Origin: UBA1205 sp045598105
Lineage (GTDB): Bacteria; Bacteroidota; Bacteroidia; Bacteroidales; WCHB1-69
Reading direction: 5' to 3'
Assembly: GCA_045598105.1 (NCBI GenBank)
Contig: JAZLLK010000038.1
Span: forward strand, 1 to 52,037
Length of the DNA stretch: 52,037 nucleotides
Shown: positions 41,339 through 50,805 of the stretch, one piece after another
Numbering within the stretch: the first letter of the stretch is position 1
Layout of the letters: each line of letters starts with the position of its first letter
Program-made: the position numbers and the translations under genes
The notes under the pieces: generated by a model
The model's input: only the letters and a program-made list of their open reading frames with translations
Database searches by the model: none
What the model was told of the DNA's origin: nothing

Positions 41339-42376
41339 ATGAAACGAAACATATTATTTATAGCATTATTGTGCTATGTAAGTGTAGCACATTTACAAAC
41401 TATTTCGGGCGGGGCAAGGAAGAATAGCCTGCGTTTTTGTTTTTACAACATGGAAAATATGTTTGATTGTGAAAACGACAGTATTACTAATGATGACACT
41501 TATACTCCTGAGGGCATGCATCATTGGACGTACTATAAGTATAAGCAAAAGCAGAACAACATAGCCAAAGTGCTTATAGCCATGGGCGAGTGGGGTGCCC
41601 CGGATATAGTAGGCATGTGTGAGGTTGAAAACAGACGTGTGCTTAATGATTTAGTTCGCTTTACGCCTTTGCATGCCTATCAGTACGGGGTGGTGCATTA
41701 TGATTCCCCTGATGCCAGAGGAATAGATGTGGCTTTGCTGTATAGGAAAGATAGGTTTAGGGTGATATATGAGGATACTATACACATAGTGTATCCGGGT
41801 GATAGCGTATCTACGACGCGTAATATTCTATATGTAAAAGGATTGGTGCCAGGTGTGGCCGATACGTTGCATATATTTGTGTGTCATTGGCCTTCCCGAT
41901 ATGGTGGCTATGCCCAAACTGTGCTCAAGCGAAATTACACGGCACAGGTACTGCGAGAACATGTAGATGCCATAATAGCGGCTAATGAGGCAGCAAAGGT
42001 GATATGTTGTGGCGATTTTAACGATTATCCTGATAATGAGAGTGTGAGTGAGGTGCTGAGGGCACGTTCACCGCAATATGCCCAAAATGACGATTATATA
42101 CATTTGCTTTATCCGTATTTTAATCAAAACAATGTGGGAACGCATAAATATCAGGGTTGGTGGGGAATATTGGACCATTTGGTTGTAAACAGAGCATTTT
42201 ATGAGGCGGAATCCGGTTATATAATAGAGCGTCAGGGATATATATATTCTAAGGACTTTATGTTAGAGAAGGATGAGACCAATATGGGGTATAAGCCGTA
42301 TAGAACTTATGTAGGTATGAAATATAATGGAGGATTTTCTGATCATTTACCGGTGTATGTGGACATAAGTTATTAA
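41339..42376 (+). CDS. Secreted endonuclease/exonuclease/phosphatase-family protein
   Basis: A 345-residue protein with a signal peptide (KRNILFIALLCYVSVAHL, cleavage near residue 20) and the EEP fold. Motifs in order are FYNMENMFD, GMCEVENRRVL (metal Glu), FVCHWPSRYGG (catalytic His), CCGDFNDYPDNESV (Asp, Asn) and the final SDHLPVY (Asp, His). All catalytic positions are therefore present. Substrate could be DNA, RNA or a phosphoester. ATG 41339 is preferred: an in-frame ATG at 41306 lies upstream of the promoter element. Confidence 0.88.
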   Translation: MKRNILFIALLCYVSVAHLQTISGGARKNSLRFCFYNMENMFDCENDSITNDDTYTPEGMHHWTYYKYKQKQNNIAKVLIAMGEWGAPDIVGMCEVENRRVLNDLVRFTPLHAYQYGVVHYDSPDARGIDVALLYRKDRFRVIYEDTIHIVYPGDSVSTTRNILYVKGLVPGVADTLHIFVCHWPSRYGGYAQTVLKRNYTAQVLREHVDAIIAANEAAKVICCGDFNDYPDNESVSEVLRARSPQYAQNDDYIHLLYPYFNQNNVGTHKYQGWWGILDHLVVNRAFYEAESGYIIERQGYIYSKDFMLEKDETNMGYKPYRTYVGMKYNGGFSDHLPVYVDISY

Positions 42377-42385
42377 AAAAAAGAG

Positions 42386-42393
42386 TATATTTG
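42386..42393 (+). promoter_or_regulatory. -7 promoter element for the T9SS adhesin-like gene
   Basis: TATATTTG followed by C matches TAnnTTTG, 20 nt before ATG 42414, implying a leader of about 15 nt. Confidence 0.6.
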
Positions 42394-42413
42394 CATTTTA
42401 AAGTATATACGTT

Positions 42414-45400
42414 ATGTGTAATATGATATGGAGCGGTAAAAAGTGGTGTTTAGTGCTATGTATGGTAGTGCTAAGTATAGTATTACATGCCGAAAATTAC
42501 CATCAGCATATATCATTTGTAGAAAATAAGGGCCAATGGGCAGGTAATATACTATATAAGTCGGAATTGAAAGAGGGTGCCTTGTTTTTTGAGCGGAATA
42601 TGGTAACCTATGCATTTGTAGAAAGTGAATATTTAGAAAAAATAGCTGCTATTAAGTCCGGTAAAAGTGATGTAATATTGGATACATTGGCATGGCATTA
42701 TGCTTATAAAATGCATTTTTTGCATGCAAATGAGCATGTGCATATAGTACCGGAGGGGGAAGATAGTGAGTATTATAACTATTATATAGGTAATGATGCC
42801 GGCAGGTGGAGCAGTCATGTGCGAAAATACAGTTCTATAAAGTATGAGCATGTATATGATGGTATTAATATAAAGTATTATGAGCGATATGGCACCTATA
42901 AGTATGATGTGGAGGTGCAGCCCGGAGCACAAGTGGAGCAGGTGAAATTTTTATGTGAGGGTGCTGAAAAATTGAGTGTAAAAGAAGGCAATTTATACTT
43001 GCGTATAGGTAAATTTATGGTGATAGAAAATAAGCCGTATGCTTATCAGTGGAATGATGCCGGTGAGCAGGTGCCCGTAGCTTGTGCTTTTAAGGTAGAG
43101 GGAAACGAAATATCGTTTGTAATAGGAAAGTATGATTACAGCAGAGTGTTAATAATAGATCCTACCATAGTATTTGCCTCCTATTCATCGTCTACAGCTG
43201 ATAATTTCGGTTATACGGCTACGTACGATCGTTATGGTAATGTGTATGGAGGAGGTACGGTATATGGGGTGGGGTATCCTACTACCGTAGGTGCATATCA
43301 GGGTGTGTTTAAAGGCGGTTCCTGTGATGTGGGTATTACCAAATTTAGTCCGGACGGACATACCCGCCTGTATTCTACGTATATAGGGGGTACAGGCACA
43401 GATGTACCTCATAGCTTGTATGTGAATAATAATGATGAGTTATATGTATTAATGTCCACGTCATCGGCAGATTTTCCGGTTACGCAGGGCTGTTATCAGG
43501 GCAGTTTCCGAGGAGGAGCCGCCTGTAGGGTTACCAGTATTAATTATTATGGTAACGGAAGTGACGTGAGCATATCCCGTTTTAATGCTTCGGGAACGCA
43601 GTTGCTGAGTTCCACGTATTTTGGCGGTAGCGGTAATGACGGCTTGAATTTAATGATGGCCAAGAATTATGCTGATGAAATACGTGGTGATTTGCAAATA
43701 GATGTATCGGGCAATGTGTATGTAGCGTCATCTACGGCGTCGGCTGATATGCCTATAACGGCCAATGCCATACAGTCGGTGTATAAAGGGGTGCAGGACG
43801 GATTTGTGGCAAAATTCAGCTATGATTTAAAAAAACTGATATTTGCCTCATATATAGGAGGCAGCAATATAGATGCCGTGTATAATATGGAATTGGATGC
43901 ACAGGGTAATATGTATATATGTGGCGGTACTAAATCAGGAGATTTTCCTGTTACGCAAAATGCTTATATTACTACAGCTCCCGGGTATGAGGATGGTTTT
44001 ATATCCAAAATATCTACTAATGGTACGCAGCTGATGCGTTCTACCTACGTGGGTACACGTTATACAGACCAGACTTTTTTGGTAAAGTTGGATGAGCAGG
44101 AAAATGTGTATGTGGTGGGGCAAACTACTGATTCGGCGTCGTCATGGACATATAATGTAAAGTGGTCAGGAGGTACGGGGCAGTTTTTGACAAAATTTGA
44201 CAATGATTTGGCAAAGATGTTGTGGTCCACATCGTTTGGTGATGCTAATTTGGGTTACGAGTTAGTGCCCACGGCGATGATGGTAGATGTATGTGGGCGA
44301 ATACACATATCAGGATGGGGAGGAACTACTAATATGCAGCAACCGTTAGCAGGTTTGCCTATTACCAATGATGCCTTTAAGGTGGTGCCGGATATGGGTT
44401 CGGGTGATTTTTATTTTATCACTATAGATAAGGACGCTTCCGACTTGGTATTTGCATCGTATTATGGGGGTAACTGCACTATAGCCGGAGAACATGTGGA
44501 TGGCGGCACCAGTCGTTTTGACCGTAAAGGCGTAATATATCAGGCTGTGTGTGCAGGATGTGCCGGCTGTAATAATTTTCCGGTAACACCGGGAGTAATA
44601 GGTCCTACCAATAACAGTTCTAATTGTAACATGGCCGTAGTAAAAATAGCCTTTCCTATGGCAGGCGTGATAGCCGATTTTGATATTCCGGCAATAGTGT
44701 GTGCGCCTTTTACGGCAGTAATAGACAACAGATCGCAGTTAAGAGATAGTAGTAGTACCTTATATGAGTGGAATTTTGGCGACGGAGGAAGTTCTACAGA
44801 TGTTTCGCCTATGCATGTGTATAACGAGTCTGGATTGTATCAGGTGCAGCTGATAGTGAGTGATACAGGCAGCTGTAATGTGGCCGATACTTTGGAAAAA
44901 GAGATTTTAGTGTTGGCTAACAGGCTGGATACTTTGCCTACTATATATACCTGTAAGGGTGATATGGTGCAAATAGGCGTGAGCCCGTATGCTGATACTA
45001 ATTTGACCTATGCATGGTATCCTGCTACAGGATTAAGCAGTGCCGATGTGTCGAATCCTTATTTTACCGATACGGTGGATTGTACTTATTATTTGTATAT
45101 ATCCAACGGATATTGTACTGATACACTGGAACAGAATGTAAAACTATCGTCTATACCCGGAGCCTGTGTACAAACGGATTATGCCTGCTACGGGCAGTCA
45201 TTTACTTATGTGGCGGATACTACGGGTGCCAATTGTTTTGTATGGTCATCTACTCCATTGCTTACTGATACATTGAACAACTCCATATACGAACCTGAAT
45301 TTACATTCCAAACCAGGAGTGCCCGAACATTTTACCTGTATAGAAGTAATGGAGCTTGTGAAGCGTTGGATACCTTTAAGGTGAAGGTGTCGTTATATAA

Positions 45401-47312
45401 TGCATCTATAGATTCGGTGCCATCATTATGCAAAGGGGATACTATTCACGCTGATGTTAATATAGGTATGGAGCGTAATAGTTCGGTATATTCAACTTAT
45501 TGGAGTGTTGACCAAGGTATAATAAATGCTGACAGTATGCATGCATGGATGATAGCCGATACATCTGTAATGTTAATGGTGGAGGTGGTGAATGAATATG
45601 GATGTAAGGTGCATGATACTATATATATAGAGGTGGGTCAGGTGCAGCTTAATGCCGAGGTAGAGCCCATATGGTGTAACGGGGATAGTTCCGGAGCCAT
45701 AGTATTGCATGCAGCCGGTGGTAAGTTTCCTTATACTTACACATGGAAGCACACATCCTATAATACCGATAGTCTTACGCATTTATCCGAAGGTATATAT
45801 GAAGTACATGTGTGTGAGGGAACGGGGTGCTGTACCGATACGGTAATACAATTGTTACAGCCCGATATTTTACAGGTGAGCCTGTATGATACCTTATCGG
45901 TAATATATTGTGATGCGGAGTGTAAAGGAAAAGCAAGTGTGAATATAAGCGGAGGTACTATGCCCTATTCTTTGCTATGGAATACAGGAGATACCTCATT
46001 ACACATGTCGCATTTGTGCCCCGGTGAATACGTGTTGCAGGTAGAAGATGCGCACCATTGTGCTGATACTATTTTGTTTACTGTAAAAGATACCTCAGGT
46101 ATGAGTGTGCAATATGAGGCTGTGATGCCACAATGTTATAACGACTGCAATGGCAGTATACAGTTAACTGTAAGCGGAGCGGTGGAGCCGTGTGAGTATG
46201 AGTGGAATGTAACCGGCGGATATACCGATAAGGCGGACAATTTGTGTGCAGGTAATTATGATATTATGGTAAAAGATGCACATCAATGCATGCGACATAT
46301 AGTAGTGAATATGCCCAATCCGGAGTTGCTGATTTTACAGAGTAGTGTGGTGAACAGGCCTTCATGTTCGGGTAAGAATGATGCCGGCATTATGGTGCAC
46401 ATGCAAGGCGGTACGGCACCCTATATTTACCGGTGGAATAATGTGGTCGGTGATTCGGTATATGATAATTTGTATTCGGGCAACTATGTGCTTAATGTAA
46501 CCGATGCCCACGGATGCAGCTATGATACATTGTTTACGGTGAGTGATTATGATACGCTTACTGCCGAGGTGAATGCTACCAAGGTGCCTTGTGAGGAGGT
46601 GTGTATAGGCGAGGCTGAGGTTGTGCCTCAAGGCGGGTGTCCGCCTTACCGGTATGTGTGGACCAACGGAGACACCACTCAAAAGGCCGAAAAACTCTGC
46701 CGTGGCACTTATAGTGTGGAGGTGTATGATAATAATAATTGTAAGGTGAGCATGAGTGTAACCGTATTAGACAGTTCTTCATTTACGCAGGTAGCACATG
46801 CGTGGGCCGATACCAATGAAATATACCGCGGGCAAAGTACCATGCTGCATGCCGATGATATGGGTGCAGGGTTCAGCTACGCATGGACGCCGGCTTATGG
46901 ATTACCGGTGTCTACAGGTAAAGACGTGAAAGCTTCACCGGCAGAAACTACCACCTATACGCTGATAGTAAGTGATGTGTATGGCTGTGTAAAAACCGAT
47001 ACCGTAACACTGGTAATAAACGATGTGCTGTGTGAGGAACCGTTTGTATTTGTCCCCAACGCCTTTAGTCCTAACGGAGACGGTGTAAATGATGTGCTAT
47101 ATGTACGGGGTGAATTGCTAGAAAGCATAGAATTTGCCGTGTACGATCGTTGGGGAGAAAAGTTGTTTGAAACCAATACCGTTACCCAAGGGTGGAACGG
47201 CACATATAAAAACAAAGATTGTGAACCCGGAGTGTATGTGTATTACTTGTACGCAACCTGTTTGGGTGGTGTAGAATACATACACAAAGGCAATGTAACG
47301 CTTATACGATAA
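42414..47312 (+). CDS. Large T9SS cargo protein with SBBP, PKD and SprB repeats
   Basis: A 1632-residue surface or secreted protein. Order: signal peptide (about 1-26, ending LHA); a Bacteroidota N-terminal domain (VENKGQWAGNILYKSEL, annotated from memory as DUF7948, about 33-245); SBBP beta-propeller repeats (about 255-740, recurring DxxGNVYxxGxT units); a PKD domain (about 760-840, EWNFGDGGSSTD...HVY); Ig/PKD-like segments; five SprB repeats of about 74 residues (about 1075-1455, each with GG-x-PY-x-Y-W and L-x-x-G-x-Y); another PKD-like domain; and the type B T9SS sorting domain (about 1545-1632: FVPNAFSPNGDGVND, YDRWGEKLFET, GVYVYY). SprB-type repeats occur in gliding and adhesion proteins. 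It is cysteine-rich. Its stop overlaps the lysC start by one base. Confidence 0.9.
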   Translation: MCNMIWSGKKWCLVLCMVVLSIVLHAENYHQHISFVENKGQWAGNILYKSELKEGALFFERNMVTYAFVESEYLEKIAAIKSGKSDVILDTLAWHYAYKMHFLHANEHVHIVPEGEDSEYYNYYIGNDAGRWSSHVRKYSSIKYEHVYDGINIKYYERYGTYKYDVEVQPGAQVEQVKFLCEGAEKLSVKEGNLYLRIGKFMVIENKPYAYQWNDAGEQVPVACAFKVEGNEISFVIGKYDYSRVLIIDPTIVFASYSSSTADNFGYTATYDRYGNVYGGGTVYGVGYPTTVGAYQGVFKGGSCDVGITKFSPDGHTRLYSTYIGGTGTDVPHSLYVNNNDELYVLMSTSSADFPVTQGCYQGSFRGGAACRVTSINYYGNGSDVSISRFNASGTQLLSSTYFGGSGNDGLNLMMAKNYADEIRGDLQIDVSGNVYVASSTASADMPITANAIQSVYKGVQDGFVAKFSYDLKKLIFASYIGGSNIDAVYNMELDAQGNMYICGGTKSGDFPVTQNAYITTAPGYEDGFISKISTNGTQLMRSTYVGTRYTDQTFLVKLDEQENVYVVGQTTDSASSWTYNVKWSGGTGQFLTKFDNDLAKMLWSTSFGDANLGYELVPTAMMVDVCGRIHISGWGGTTNMQQPLAGLPITNDAFKVVPDMGSGDFYFITIDKDASDLVFASYYGGNCTIAGEHVDGGTSRFDRKGVIYQAVCAGCAGCNNFPVTPGVIGPTNNSSNCNMAVVKIAFPMAGVIADFDIPAIVCAPFTAVIDNRSQLRDSSSTLYEWNFGDGGSSTDVSPMHVYNESGLYQVQLIVSDTGSCNVADTLEKEILVLANRLDTLPTIYTCKGDMVQIGVSPYADTNLTYAWYPATGLSSADVSNPYFTDTVDCTYYLYISNGYCTDTLEQNVKLSSIPGACVQTDYACYGQSFTYVADTTGANCFVWSSTPLLTDTLNNSIYEPEFTFQTRSARTFYLYRSNGACEALDTFKVKVSLYNASIDSVPSLCKGDTIHADVNIGMERNSSVYSTYWSVDQGIINADSMHAWMIADTSVMLMVEVVNEYGCKVHDTIYIEVGQVQLNAEVEPIWCNGDSSGAIVLHAAGGKFPYTYTWKHTSYNTDSLTHLSEGIYEVHVCEGTGCCTDTVIQLLQPDILQVSLYDTLSVIYCDAECKGKASVNISGGTMPYSLLWNTGDTSLHMSHLCPGEYVLQVEDAHHCADTILFTVKDTSGMSVQYEAVMPQCYNDCNGSIQLTVSGAVEPCEYEWNVTGGYTDKADNLCAGNYDIMVKDAHQCMRHIVVNMPNPELLILQSSVVNRPSCSGKNDAGIMVHMQGGTAPYIYRWNNVVGDSVYDNLYSGNYVLNVTDAHGCSYDTLFTVSDYDTLTAEVNATKVPCEEVCIGEAEVVPQGGCPPYRYVWTNGDTTQKAEKLCRGTYSVEVYDNNNCKVSMSVTVLDSSSFTQVAHAWADTNEIYRGQSTMLHADDMGAGFSYAWTPAYGLPVSTGKDVKASPAETTTYTLIVSDVYGCVKTDTVTLVINDVLCEEPFVFVPNAFSPNGDGVNDVLYVRGELLESIEFAVYDRWGEKLFETNTVTQGWNGTYKNKDCEPGVYVYYLYATCLGGVEYIHKGNVTLIR

Positions 47313-48586
47313 TGAAAGTATTTAAATTTGGAGGTGCATCGGTAAAGGATGCCGAAAGTGTAAAAAATGTAGTCCGTATATTGAATATGCATACCGGAGA
47401 ACCCTTGCTGGTAGTGGTATCGGCCATGGGTAAAACTACTAATTTGCTTGAAAAGCTGGTAGATGCCTATTTTACAATGCAGGAGGACGCTGTGCGAGAA
47501 GTACTTGTACAACTGAAAAATAATCATGAAAGTATTATAAATGAATTATTTAATAATAGAAGTAATAAAATTTACACTGATTTTAACAATTTGTATTCTG
47601 ATTTGATAGAATATATAGAGGAACCTTCCAGTGAAAATTATGATTATGAATATGATCAAATAGTGTCATACGGTGAATTAATGTCTACTACCATAGTAGC
47701 TGCGTACTTGCAGCAAACGGGATTACACGCCATGTGGCAGGATGCTCGCCGGCTTATACGTACCAATAATACTTATAGAGAAGGTATAATAGACTGGGAG
47801 CGTACGCAAAGTAAAATACAGCGTAAAATAATGTCTCTATATGCGGAAGGAGAACCTGCAATAGTGGTAACACAGGGATTTATAGGTGGTACATCAGAGG
47901 GGCTTACCACCACATTGGGCAGGGAAGGCTCAGATTTTAGTGCTGCCGTATTTGCCTATTCTACGGGTGCTGAAAGTGTAACTATATGGAAGGATGTGGA
48001 CGGATTATTAAATGCAGATCCTAAGCAGTTTGATAATACGGTAAAGCTGGATCAAATATCGTATCAGGAGGCCATAGAGTTGGCCTATTATGGTGCCAGC
48101 ATTATACATCCCAAAACTCTGAAACCCTTGCAAAATAAGAATATACCATTGTATGTGAAGTCATTTGTACATCCGCAGGCCGAGGGGAGTGTGATAGGTC
48201 ATTTTAAGAAGGTAACGCAGGTACCCTGTTATATATGTAAAAAAAATCAGGTGCTTATATCCATTATGCCCAAGGATTTTTCGTTTATAGCCGAAGAAAA
48301 TTTGTCCACCATATTTGCCTTGGTGGCGCATTTTGGTGTAAAAATGAATTTGATGCAAAATTCGGCCATCAGTTTTTCCATTTGTGTGGATAACAGGCAG
48401 TCGATAAGCAGTCTTATAGAAGAATTGCAAACGGAGTTCTATGTAAAATACAATACCGATATAGAACTATATACCATAAGGCATTATGATAATGACAGCA
48501 TACTTGCCATAACCCGTAACCGCAAGGTGCTATTAGAACAAAAAAACCGTTCTACTGTACAATATGTGGTAAAGGTGCAGGAATAG
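47312..48586 (+). CDS. lysC: Aspartate kinase
   Basis: A 424-residue monofunctional aspartokinase. The amino-acid kinase domain has the N-terminal KVFKFGGASVKDAESVKNV, a Ser/Thr-rich VVSAMGKTTNLL, and GFIGGTSEGLTTTLGREGSDFSAAVFA with VTIWKDVDGLLNADPK. A C-terminal ACT-like regulatory region (about 310-424) follows. It commits aspartate to lysine, threonine, methionine and diaminopimelate. The start codon overlaps the stop of the adhesin-like gene (TAATG) and I see no promoter of its own, an odd partnership. There is no homoserine dehydrogenase domain. Confidence 0.94.
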   Translation: MKVFKFGGASVKDAESVKNVVRILNMHTGEPLLVVVSAMGKTTNLLEKLVDAYFTMQEDAVREVLVQLKNNHESIINELFNNRSNKIYTDFNNLYSDLIEYIEEPSSENYDYEYDQIVSYGELMSTTIVAAYLQQTGLHAMWQDARRLIRTNNTYREGIIDWERTQSKIQRKIMSLYAEGEPAIVVTQGFIGGTSEGLTTTLGREGSDFSAAVFAYSTGAESVTIWKDVDGLLNADPKQFDNTVKLDQISYQEAIELAYYGASIIHPKTLKPLQNKNIPLYVKSFVHPQAEGSVIGHFKKVTQVPCYICKKNQVLISIMPKDFSFIAEENLSTIFALVAHFGVKMNLMQNSAISFSICVDNRQSISSLIEELQTEFYVKYNTDIELYTIRHYDNDSILAITRNRKVLLEQKNRSTVQYVVKVQE

Positions 48587-48627
48587 TTTTATGAGTCAGA
48601 TATGAAAAGAATTATGAATAAAGAATG

Positions 48628-48801
48628 ATGAATTGCTTATTTTGTAAACAGGAGATAGCCGATATAGCTAAGTGTTGCAGGTATTTGTGGCTAAAGGCAT
48701 ATCATGCAATGGCCGTAGTGATGAAAAGAGGCAGAAGCGAACGTCGTGTTTTGTGCGGAGTGCGACATGCACTTGCAAATGCTAACCTTTATGGTGCATG
48801 A
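48628..48801 (+). pseudogene. Possible broken small gene with CxxC motifs
   Basis: A 57-codon open frame begins MNCLFCKQEIADIAKCC. The frame +1 to it continues past the likely junction near 48750 as FCAECDMHLQMLTFMVHD and stops at TAA about 48850. Joining the two would give a protein of about 70-75 residues with two CxxC pairs, as in a zinc ribbon. I do not recognise the family, and it may be noise. The rest of 48587-49049 (463 nt) holds only the promoter of the next gene. Confidence 0.3.
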
Positions 48802-49000
48802 TGTACTATTTAATATGATAGGGTGCAGGGTAGAAGGTATGTAATGGTAGCCGGATGGGAGTTGATAATTATGATAATGAGAAGTTTGTTTACGTGTGGT
48901 ATTATATAAGCAGTGGAATAGCAAATAGTATATTTGTATTATTTCAAGCCATTGGTAATAAAAAATATGTACTAAAAAATTGCGTTTGTAAAAAAAATAG

Positions 49001-49008
49001 TATTTTTG
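49001..49008 (+). promoter_or_regulatory. -7 promoter element for the TonB-domain gene
   Basis: TATTTTTG matches TAnnTTTG, with TTG 18 bp upstream (48980-48982). It lies 42 nt before ATG 49050. Confidence 0.6.
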
Positions 49009-49049
49009 TATTTTGAAAAAGTAAAGTTAGGTCTAATAAAAAATAATAT

Positions 49050-49457
49050 ATGAAAAAAATAAGCATTATACTATGTGTGTTGTGTTTTGTACTTGTTGCC
49101 CAAGCACAAAATGTAGCGGTGGAAGGATCATCTATAGATGAAGAAATATATACGGTATGTGAGCAGGCCCCGCAGTTTCCGGGAGGAATGGAGGCTATGC
49201 ATACGTATGTAGTACAGAATACGCAATATCCGCAGGCAGCTATAGAGTCGGCGGCAGAGGGCACGGTAAGGGTGCAATTTGTAGTGGAAAAAAGCGGCAA
49301 TATTACCCATGTAAAGGTGATGAAAAGCGTGAATGAATATTTGGATAAGGAGGCAGTGCGGGTAGTAAACACTATGCCACAGTGGATACCGGCTGAACAT
49401 AGAGGGGTAAAAGTACGCCATTATGTTGTTTTGCCTATAGTTTTTACGTTGAAATAA
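49050..49457 (+). CDS. Free-standing periplasmic TonB C-terminal domain protein
   Basis: A 135-residue protein with a signal peptide (KKISIILCVLCFVLVAQAQ) and then only a TonB C-terminal domain. Motifs are PQFPGGMEAMHTYVVQNTQYP, AAEGTVRVQFVVEKSGNITHVKV and the late MPQWIPAEHRGVKVRHYVVLP. There is no N-terminal transmembrane anchor or proline-rich spanning region, so it cannot act as a classical energy-coupling TonB. Such single-domain proteins are common in Bacteroidota with unknown roles. It lies 31 nt before the lipoprotein gene, probably in one operon. Confidence 0.88.
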   Translation: MKKISIILCVLCFVLVAQAQNVAVEGSSIDEEIYTVCEQAPQFPGGMEAMHTYVVQNTQYPQAAIESAAEGTVRVQFVVEKSGNITHVKVMKSVNEYLDKEAVRVVNTMPQWIPAEHRGVKVRHYVVLPIVFTLK

Positions 49458-49488
49458 TACATAAATATAATATATAAAAATATTGAGT

Positions 49489-50535
49489 ATGAAAAAATTT
49501 GTTTTAATAAGTATGTTGCTTACCGTTATAATATGTGCAGGCTGTAAGCATGAAGTGGAAGAGGTGATAGTGAGTCCGGAATGCATTACCATGGGTATAG
49601 GAGATGTATATACAGTAACGGCCAAGGTGAAGCCTGCATCTGCCTCACAGAAGGTTACATGGACCAGTACCAATGAAACGGTGGCTATAGTGAGTGCTAC
49701 CGGTAGCGTAACAGCCATAGGTATAGGTGAATGTGATGTGGAGGCTGCGGCTGCAGGGTATAAGGATGTGTGTCATGTAATGGTAGTAGAGACGGGCGGT
49801 AGCGGTGATACTACCGGTCCTGTTTCGGACGGGGTGCTTAAATTTACAGTAAATGGTGTGAAATTTAATATGATAAAAATAAAAGGCGGTTCATTTATAA
49901 TGGGCGCTAACAAGTCGGACTATGGCGGTATAGCTTCGCCAATGCATGATGTTACATTAAGCGATTATATTTTAGGTGAAACCGAGGTTACACAGGAATT
50001 GTGGAAGGCTGTAACGGGTGAAAATCCTGCCAATTTTGTAGGAGAAAACATGCCTGTGGAGCAGGTGAGTTGGAATGATTGTCAGGTGTTTATAAGTAAG
50101 TTGAATCAAATATTAGTCAAAGAATTGCGAGGTAAAACTTTTCGCCTGCCTACCGAGGCCGAATGGGAGTATGCCGCCGGAAAACATCATAATAATAAAT
50201 ATGCCGGTGGTAACGACATGGATAAGGTGGGCTGGTACCTGGATAATTCATGTAACACCACACATCCCGTGGCCGGCAAGCAGGTGAACGAATTAGGTTT
50301 GTATGACATGAGCGGTAACGTAGCGGAATGGTGTAATGACAAATATGGCAGCTATAGTAGCGGGCATCAAACCAATCCTACCGGTGCCTCCGGGGGTTCG
50401 TACAATGTGATTAGAGGCGGTAATTGGGGGTATGCCGCCGAAACCTGTAGGGTGACCTATAGAGAAAAAAATCTACCGGAATATAAAAACTATTTAATAG
50501 GCATGCGTTTGGCTTTAACTTGTGAGTCTGAATAG
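49489..50535 (+). CDS. Lipoprotein with Ig-like (Big_2) and SUMF1/FGE-sulfatase-fold domains
   Basis: A 348-residue lipoprotein. The signal MKKFVLISMLLTVIICAGC ends at a CAGC lipobox (Cys19). Next comes an Ig-like group 2 domain (about 25-95, KVTWTSTNETVAIVS..GSVTAIGIG). The formylglycine-generating-enzyme-like C-type-lectin fold spans about 120-345 (IKGGSFIMGANKSD, LGETEVTQELWKAV, FRLPTEAEWEYAAG, GLYDMSGNVAEWCND, VIRGGNWGYAAETCRVTYRE, IGMRLA). Few such bacterial domains are true sulfatase activators; many are structural, as in GldJ/GldK. I prefer ATG 49489 over the TTG at 49483. A terminator follows. Confidence 0.87.
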   Translation: MKKFVLISMLLTVIICAGCKHEVEEVIVSPECITMGIGDVYTVTAKVKPASASQKVTWTSTNETVAIVSATGSVTAIGIGECDVEAAAAGYKDVCHVMVVETGGSGDTTGPVSDGVLKFTVNGVKFNMIKIKGGSFIMGANKSDYGGIASPMHDVTLSDYILGETEVTQELWKAVTGENPANFVGENMPVEQVSWNDCQVFISKLNQILVKELRGKTFRLPTEAEWEYAAGKHHNNKYAGGNDMDKVGWYLDNSCNTTHPVAGKQVNELGLYDMSGNVAEWCNDKYGSYSSGHQTNPTGASGGSYNVIRGGNWGYAAETCRVTYREKNLPEYKNYLIGMRLALTCESE

Positions 50536-50560
50536 CTCAAGCCTAAACAGTATGGTATAA

Positions 50561-50597
50561 CGGAAATAAACCGGCGGTTTGTTTCCGTTTTTTTTGT
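50561..50597 (+). terminator. Terminator after the lipoprotein gene
   Basis: A 12-bp stem (CGGAAATAAACC, 50561-50572, with GGTTTGTTTCCG, 50576-50587; one T-G pair) with loop GGC is followed by about eight Ts. It ends the TonB-domain/lipoprotein unit. Confidence 0.9.
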
Positions 50598-50719
50598 AAG
50601 GTGTAGTTTGTTGCGTGGTATATGTTTGTGCCATGACATAAAAACAGCCGTGAATGTGCCGACTTACTTTTTTTGCAAACGAATTGTTTTTTTGGGATAT
50701 ACCGCAATAAAAAAAATGT

Positions 50720-50727
50720 TACCTTTG
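50720..50727 (+). promoter_or_regulatory. -7 promoter element for pta
   Basis: TACCTTTG followed by C matches TAnnTTTG. The leader to ATG 50806 is about 70-80 nt and includes a weak ACTTA/TAAGT inverted repeat. Confidence 0.65.
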
Positions 50728-50805
50728 CATTTACTTATGCGGTTACGTTATGTAAGTGAATAAGAAATATAAATAATTAATAATAAATATAAAACATTCA
50801 TTAAT

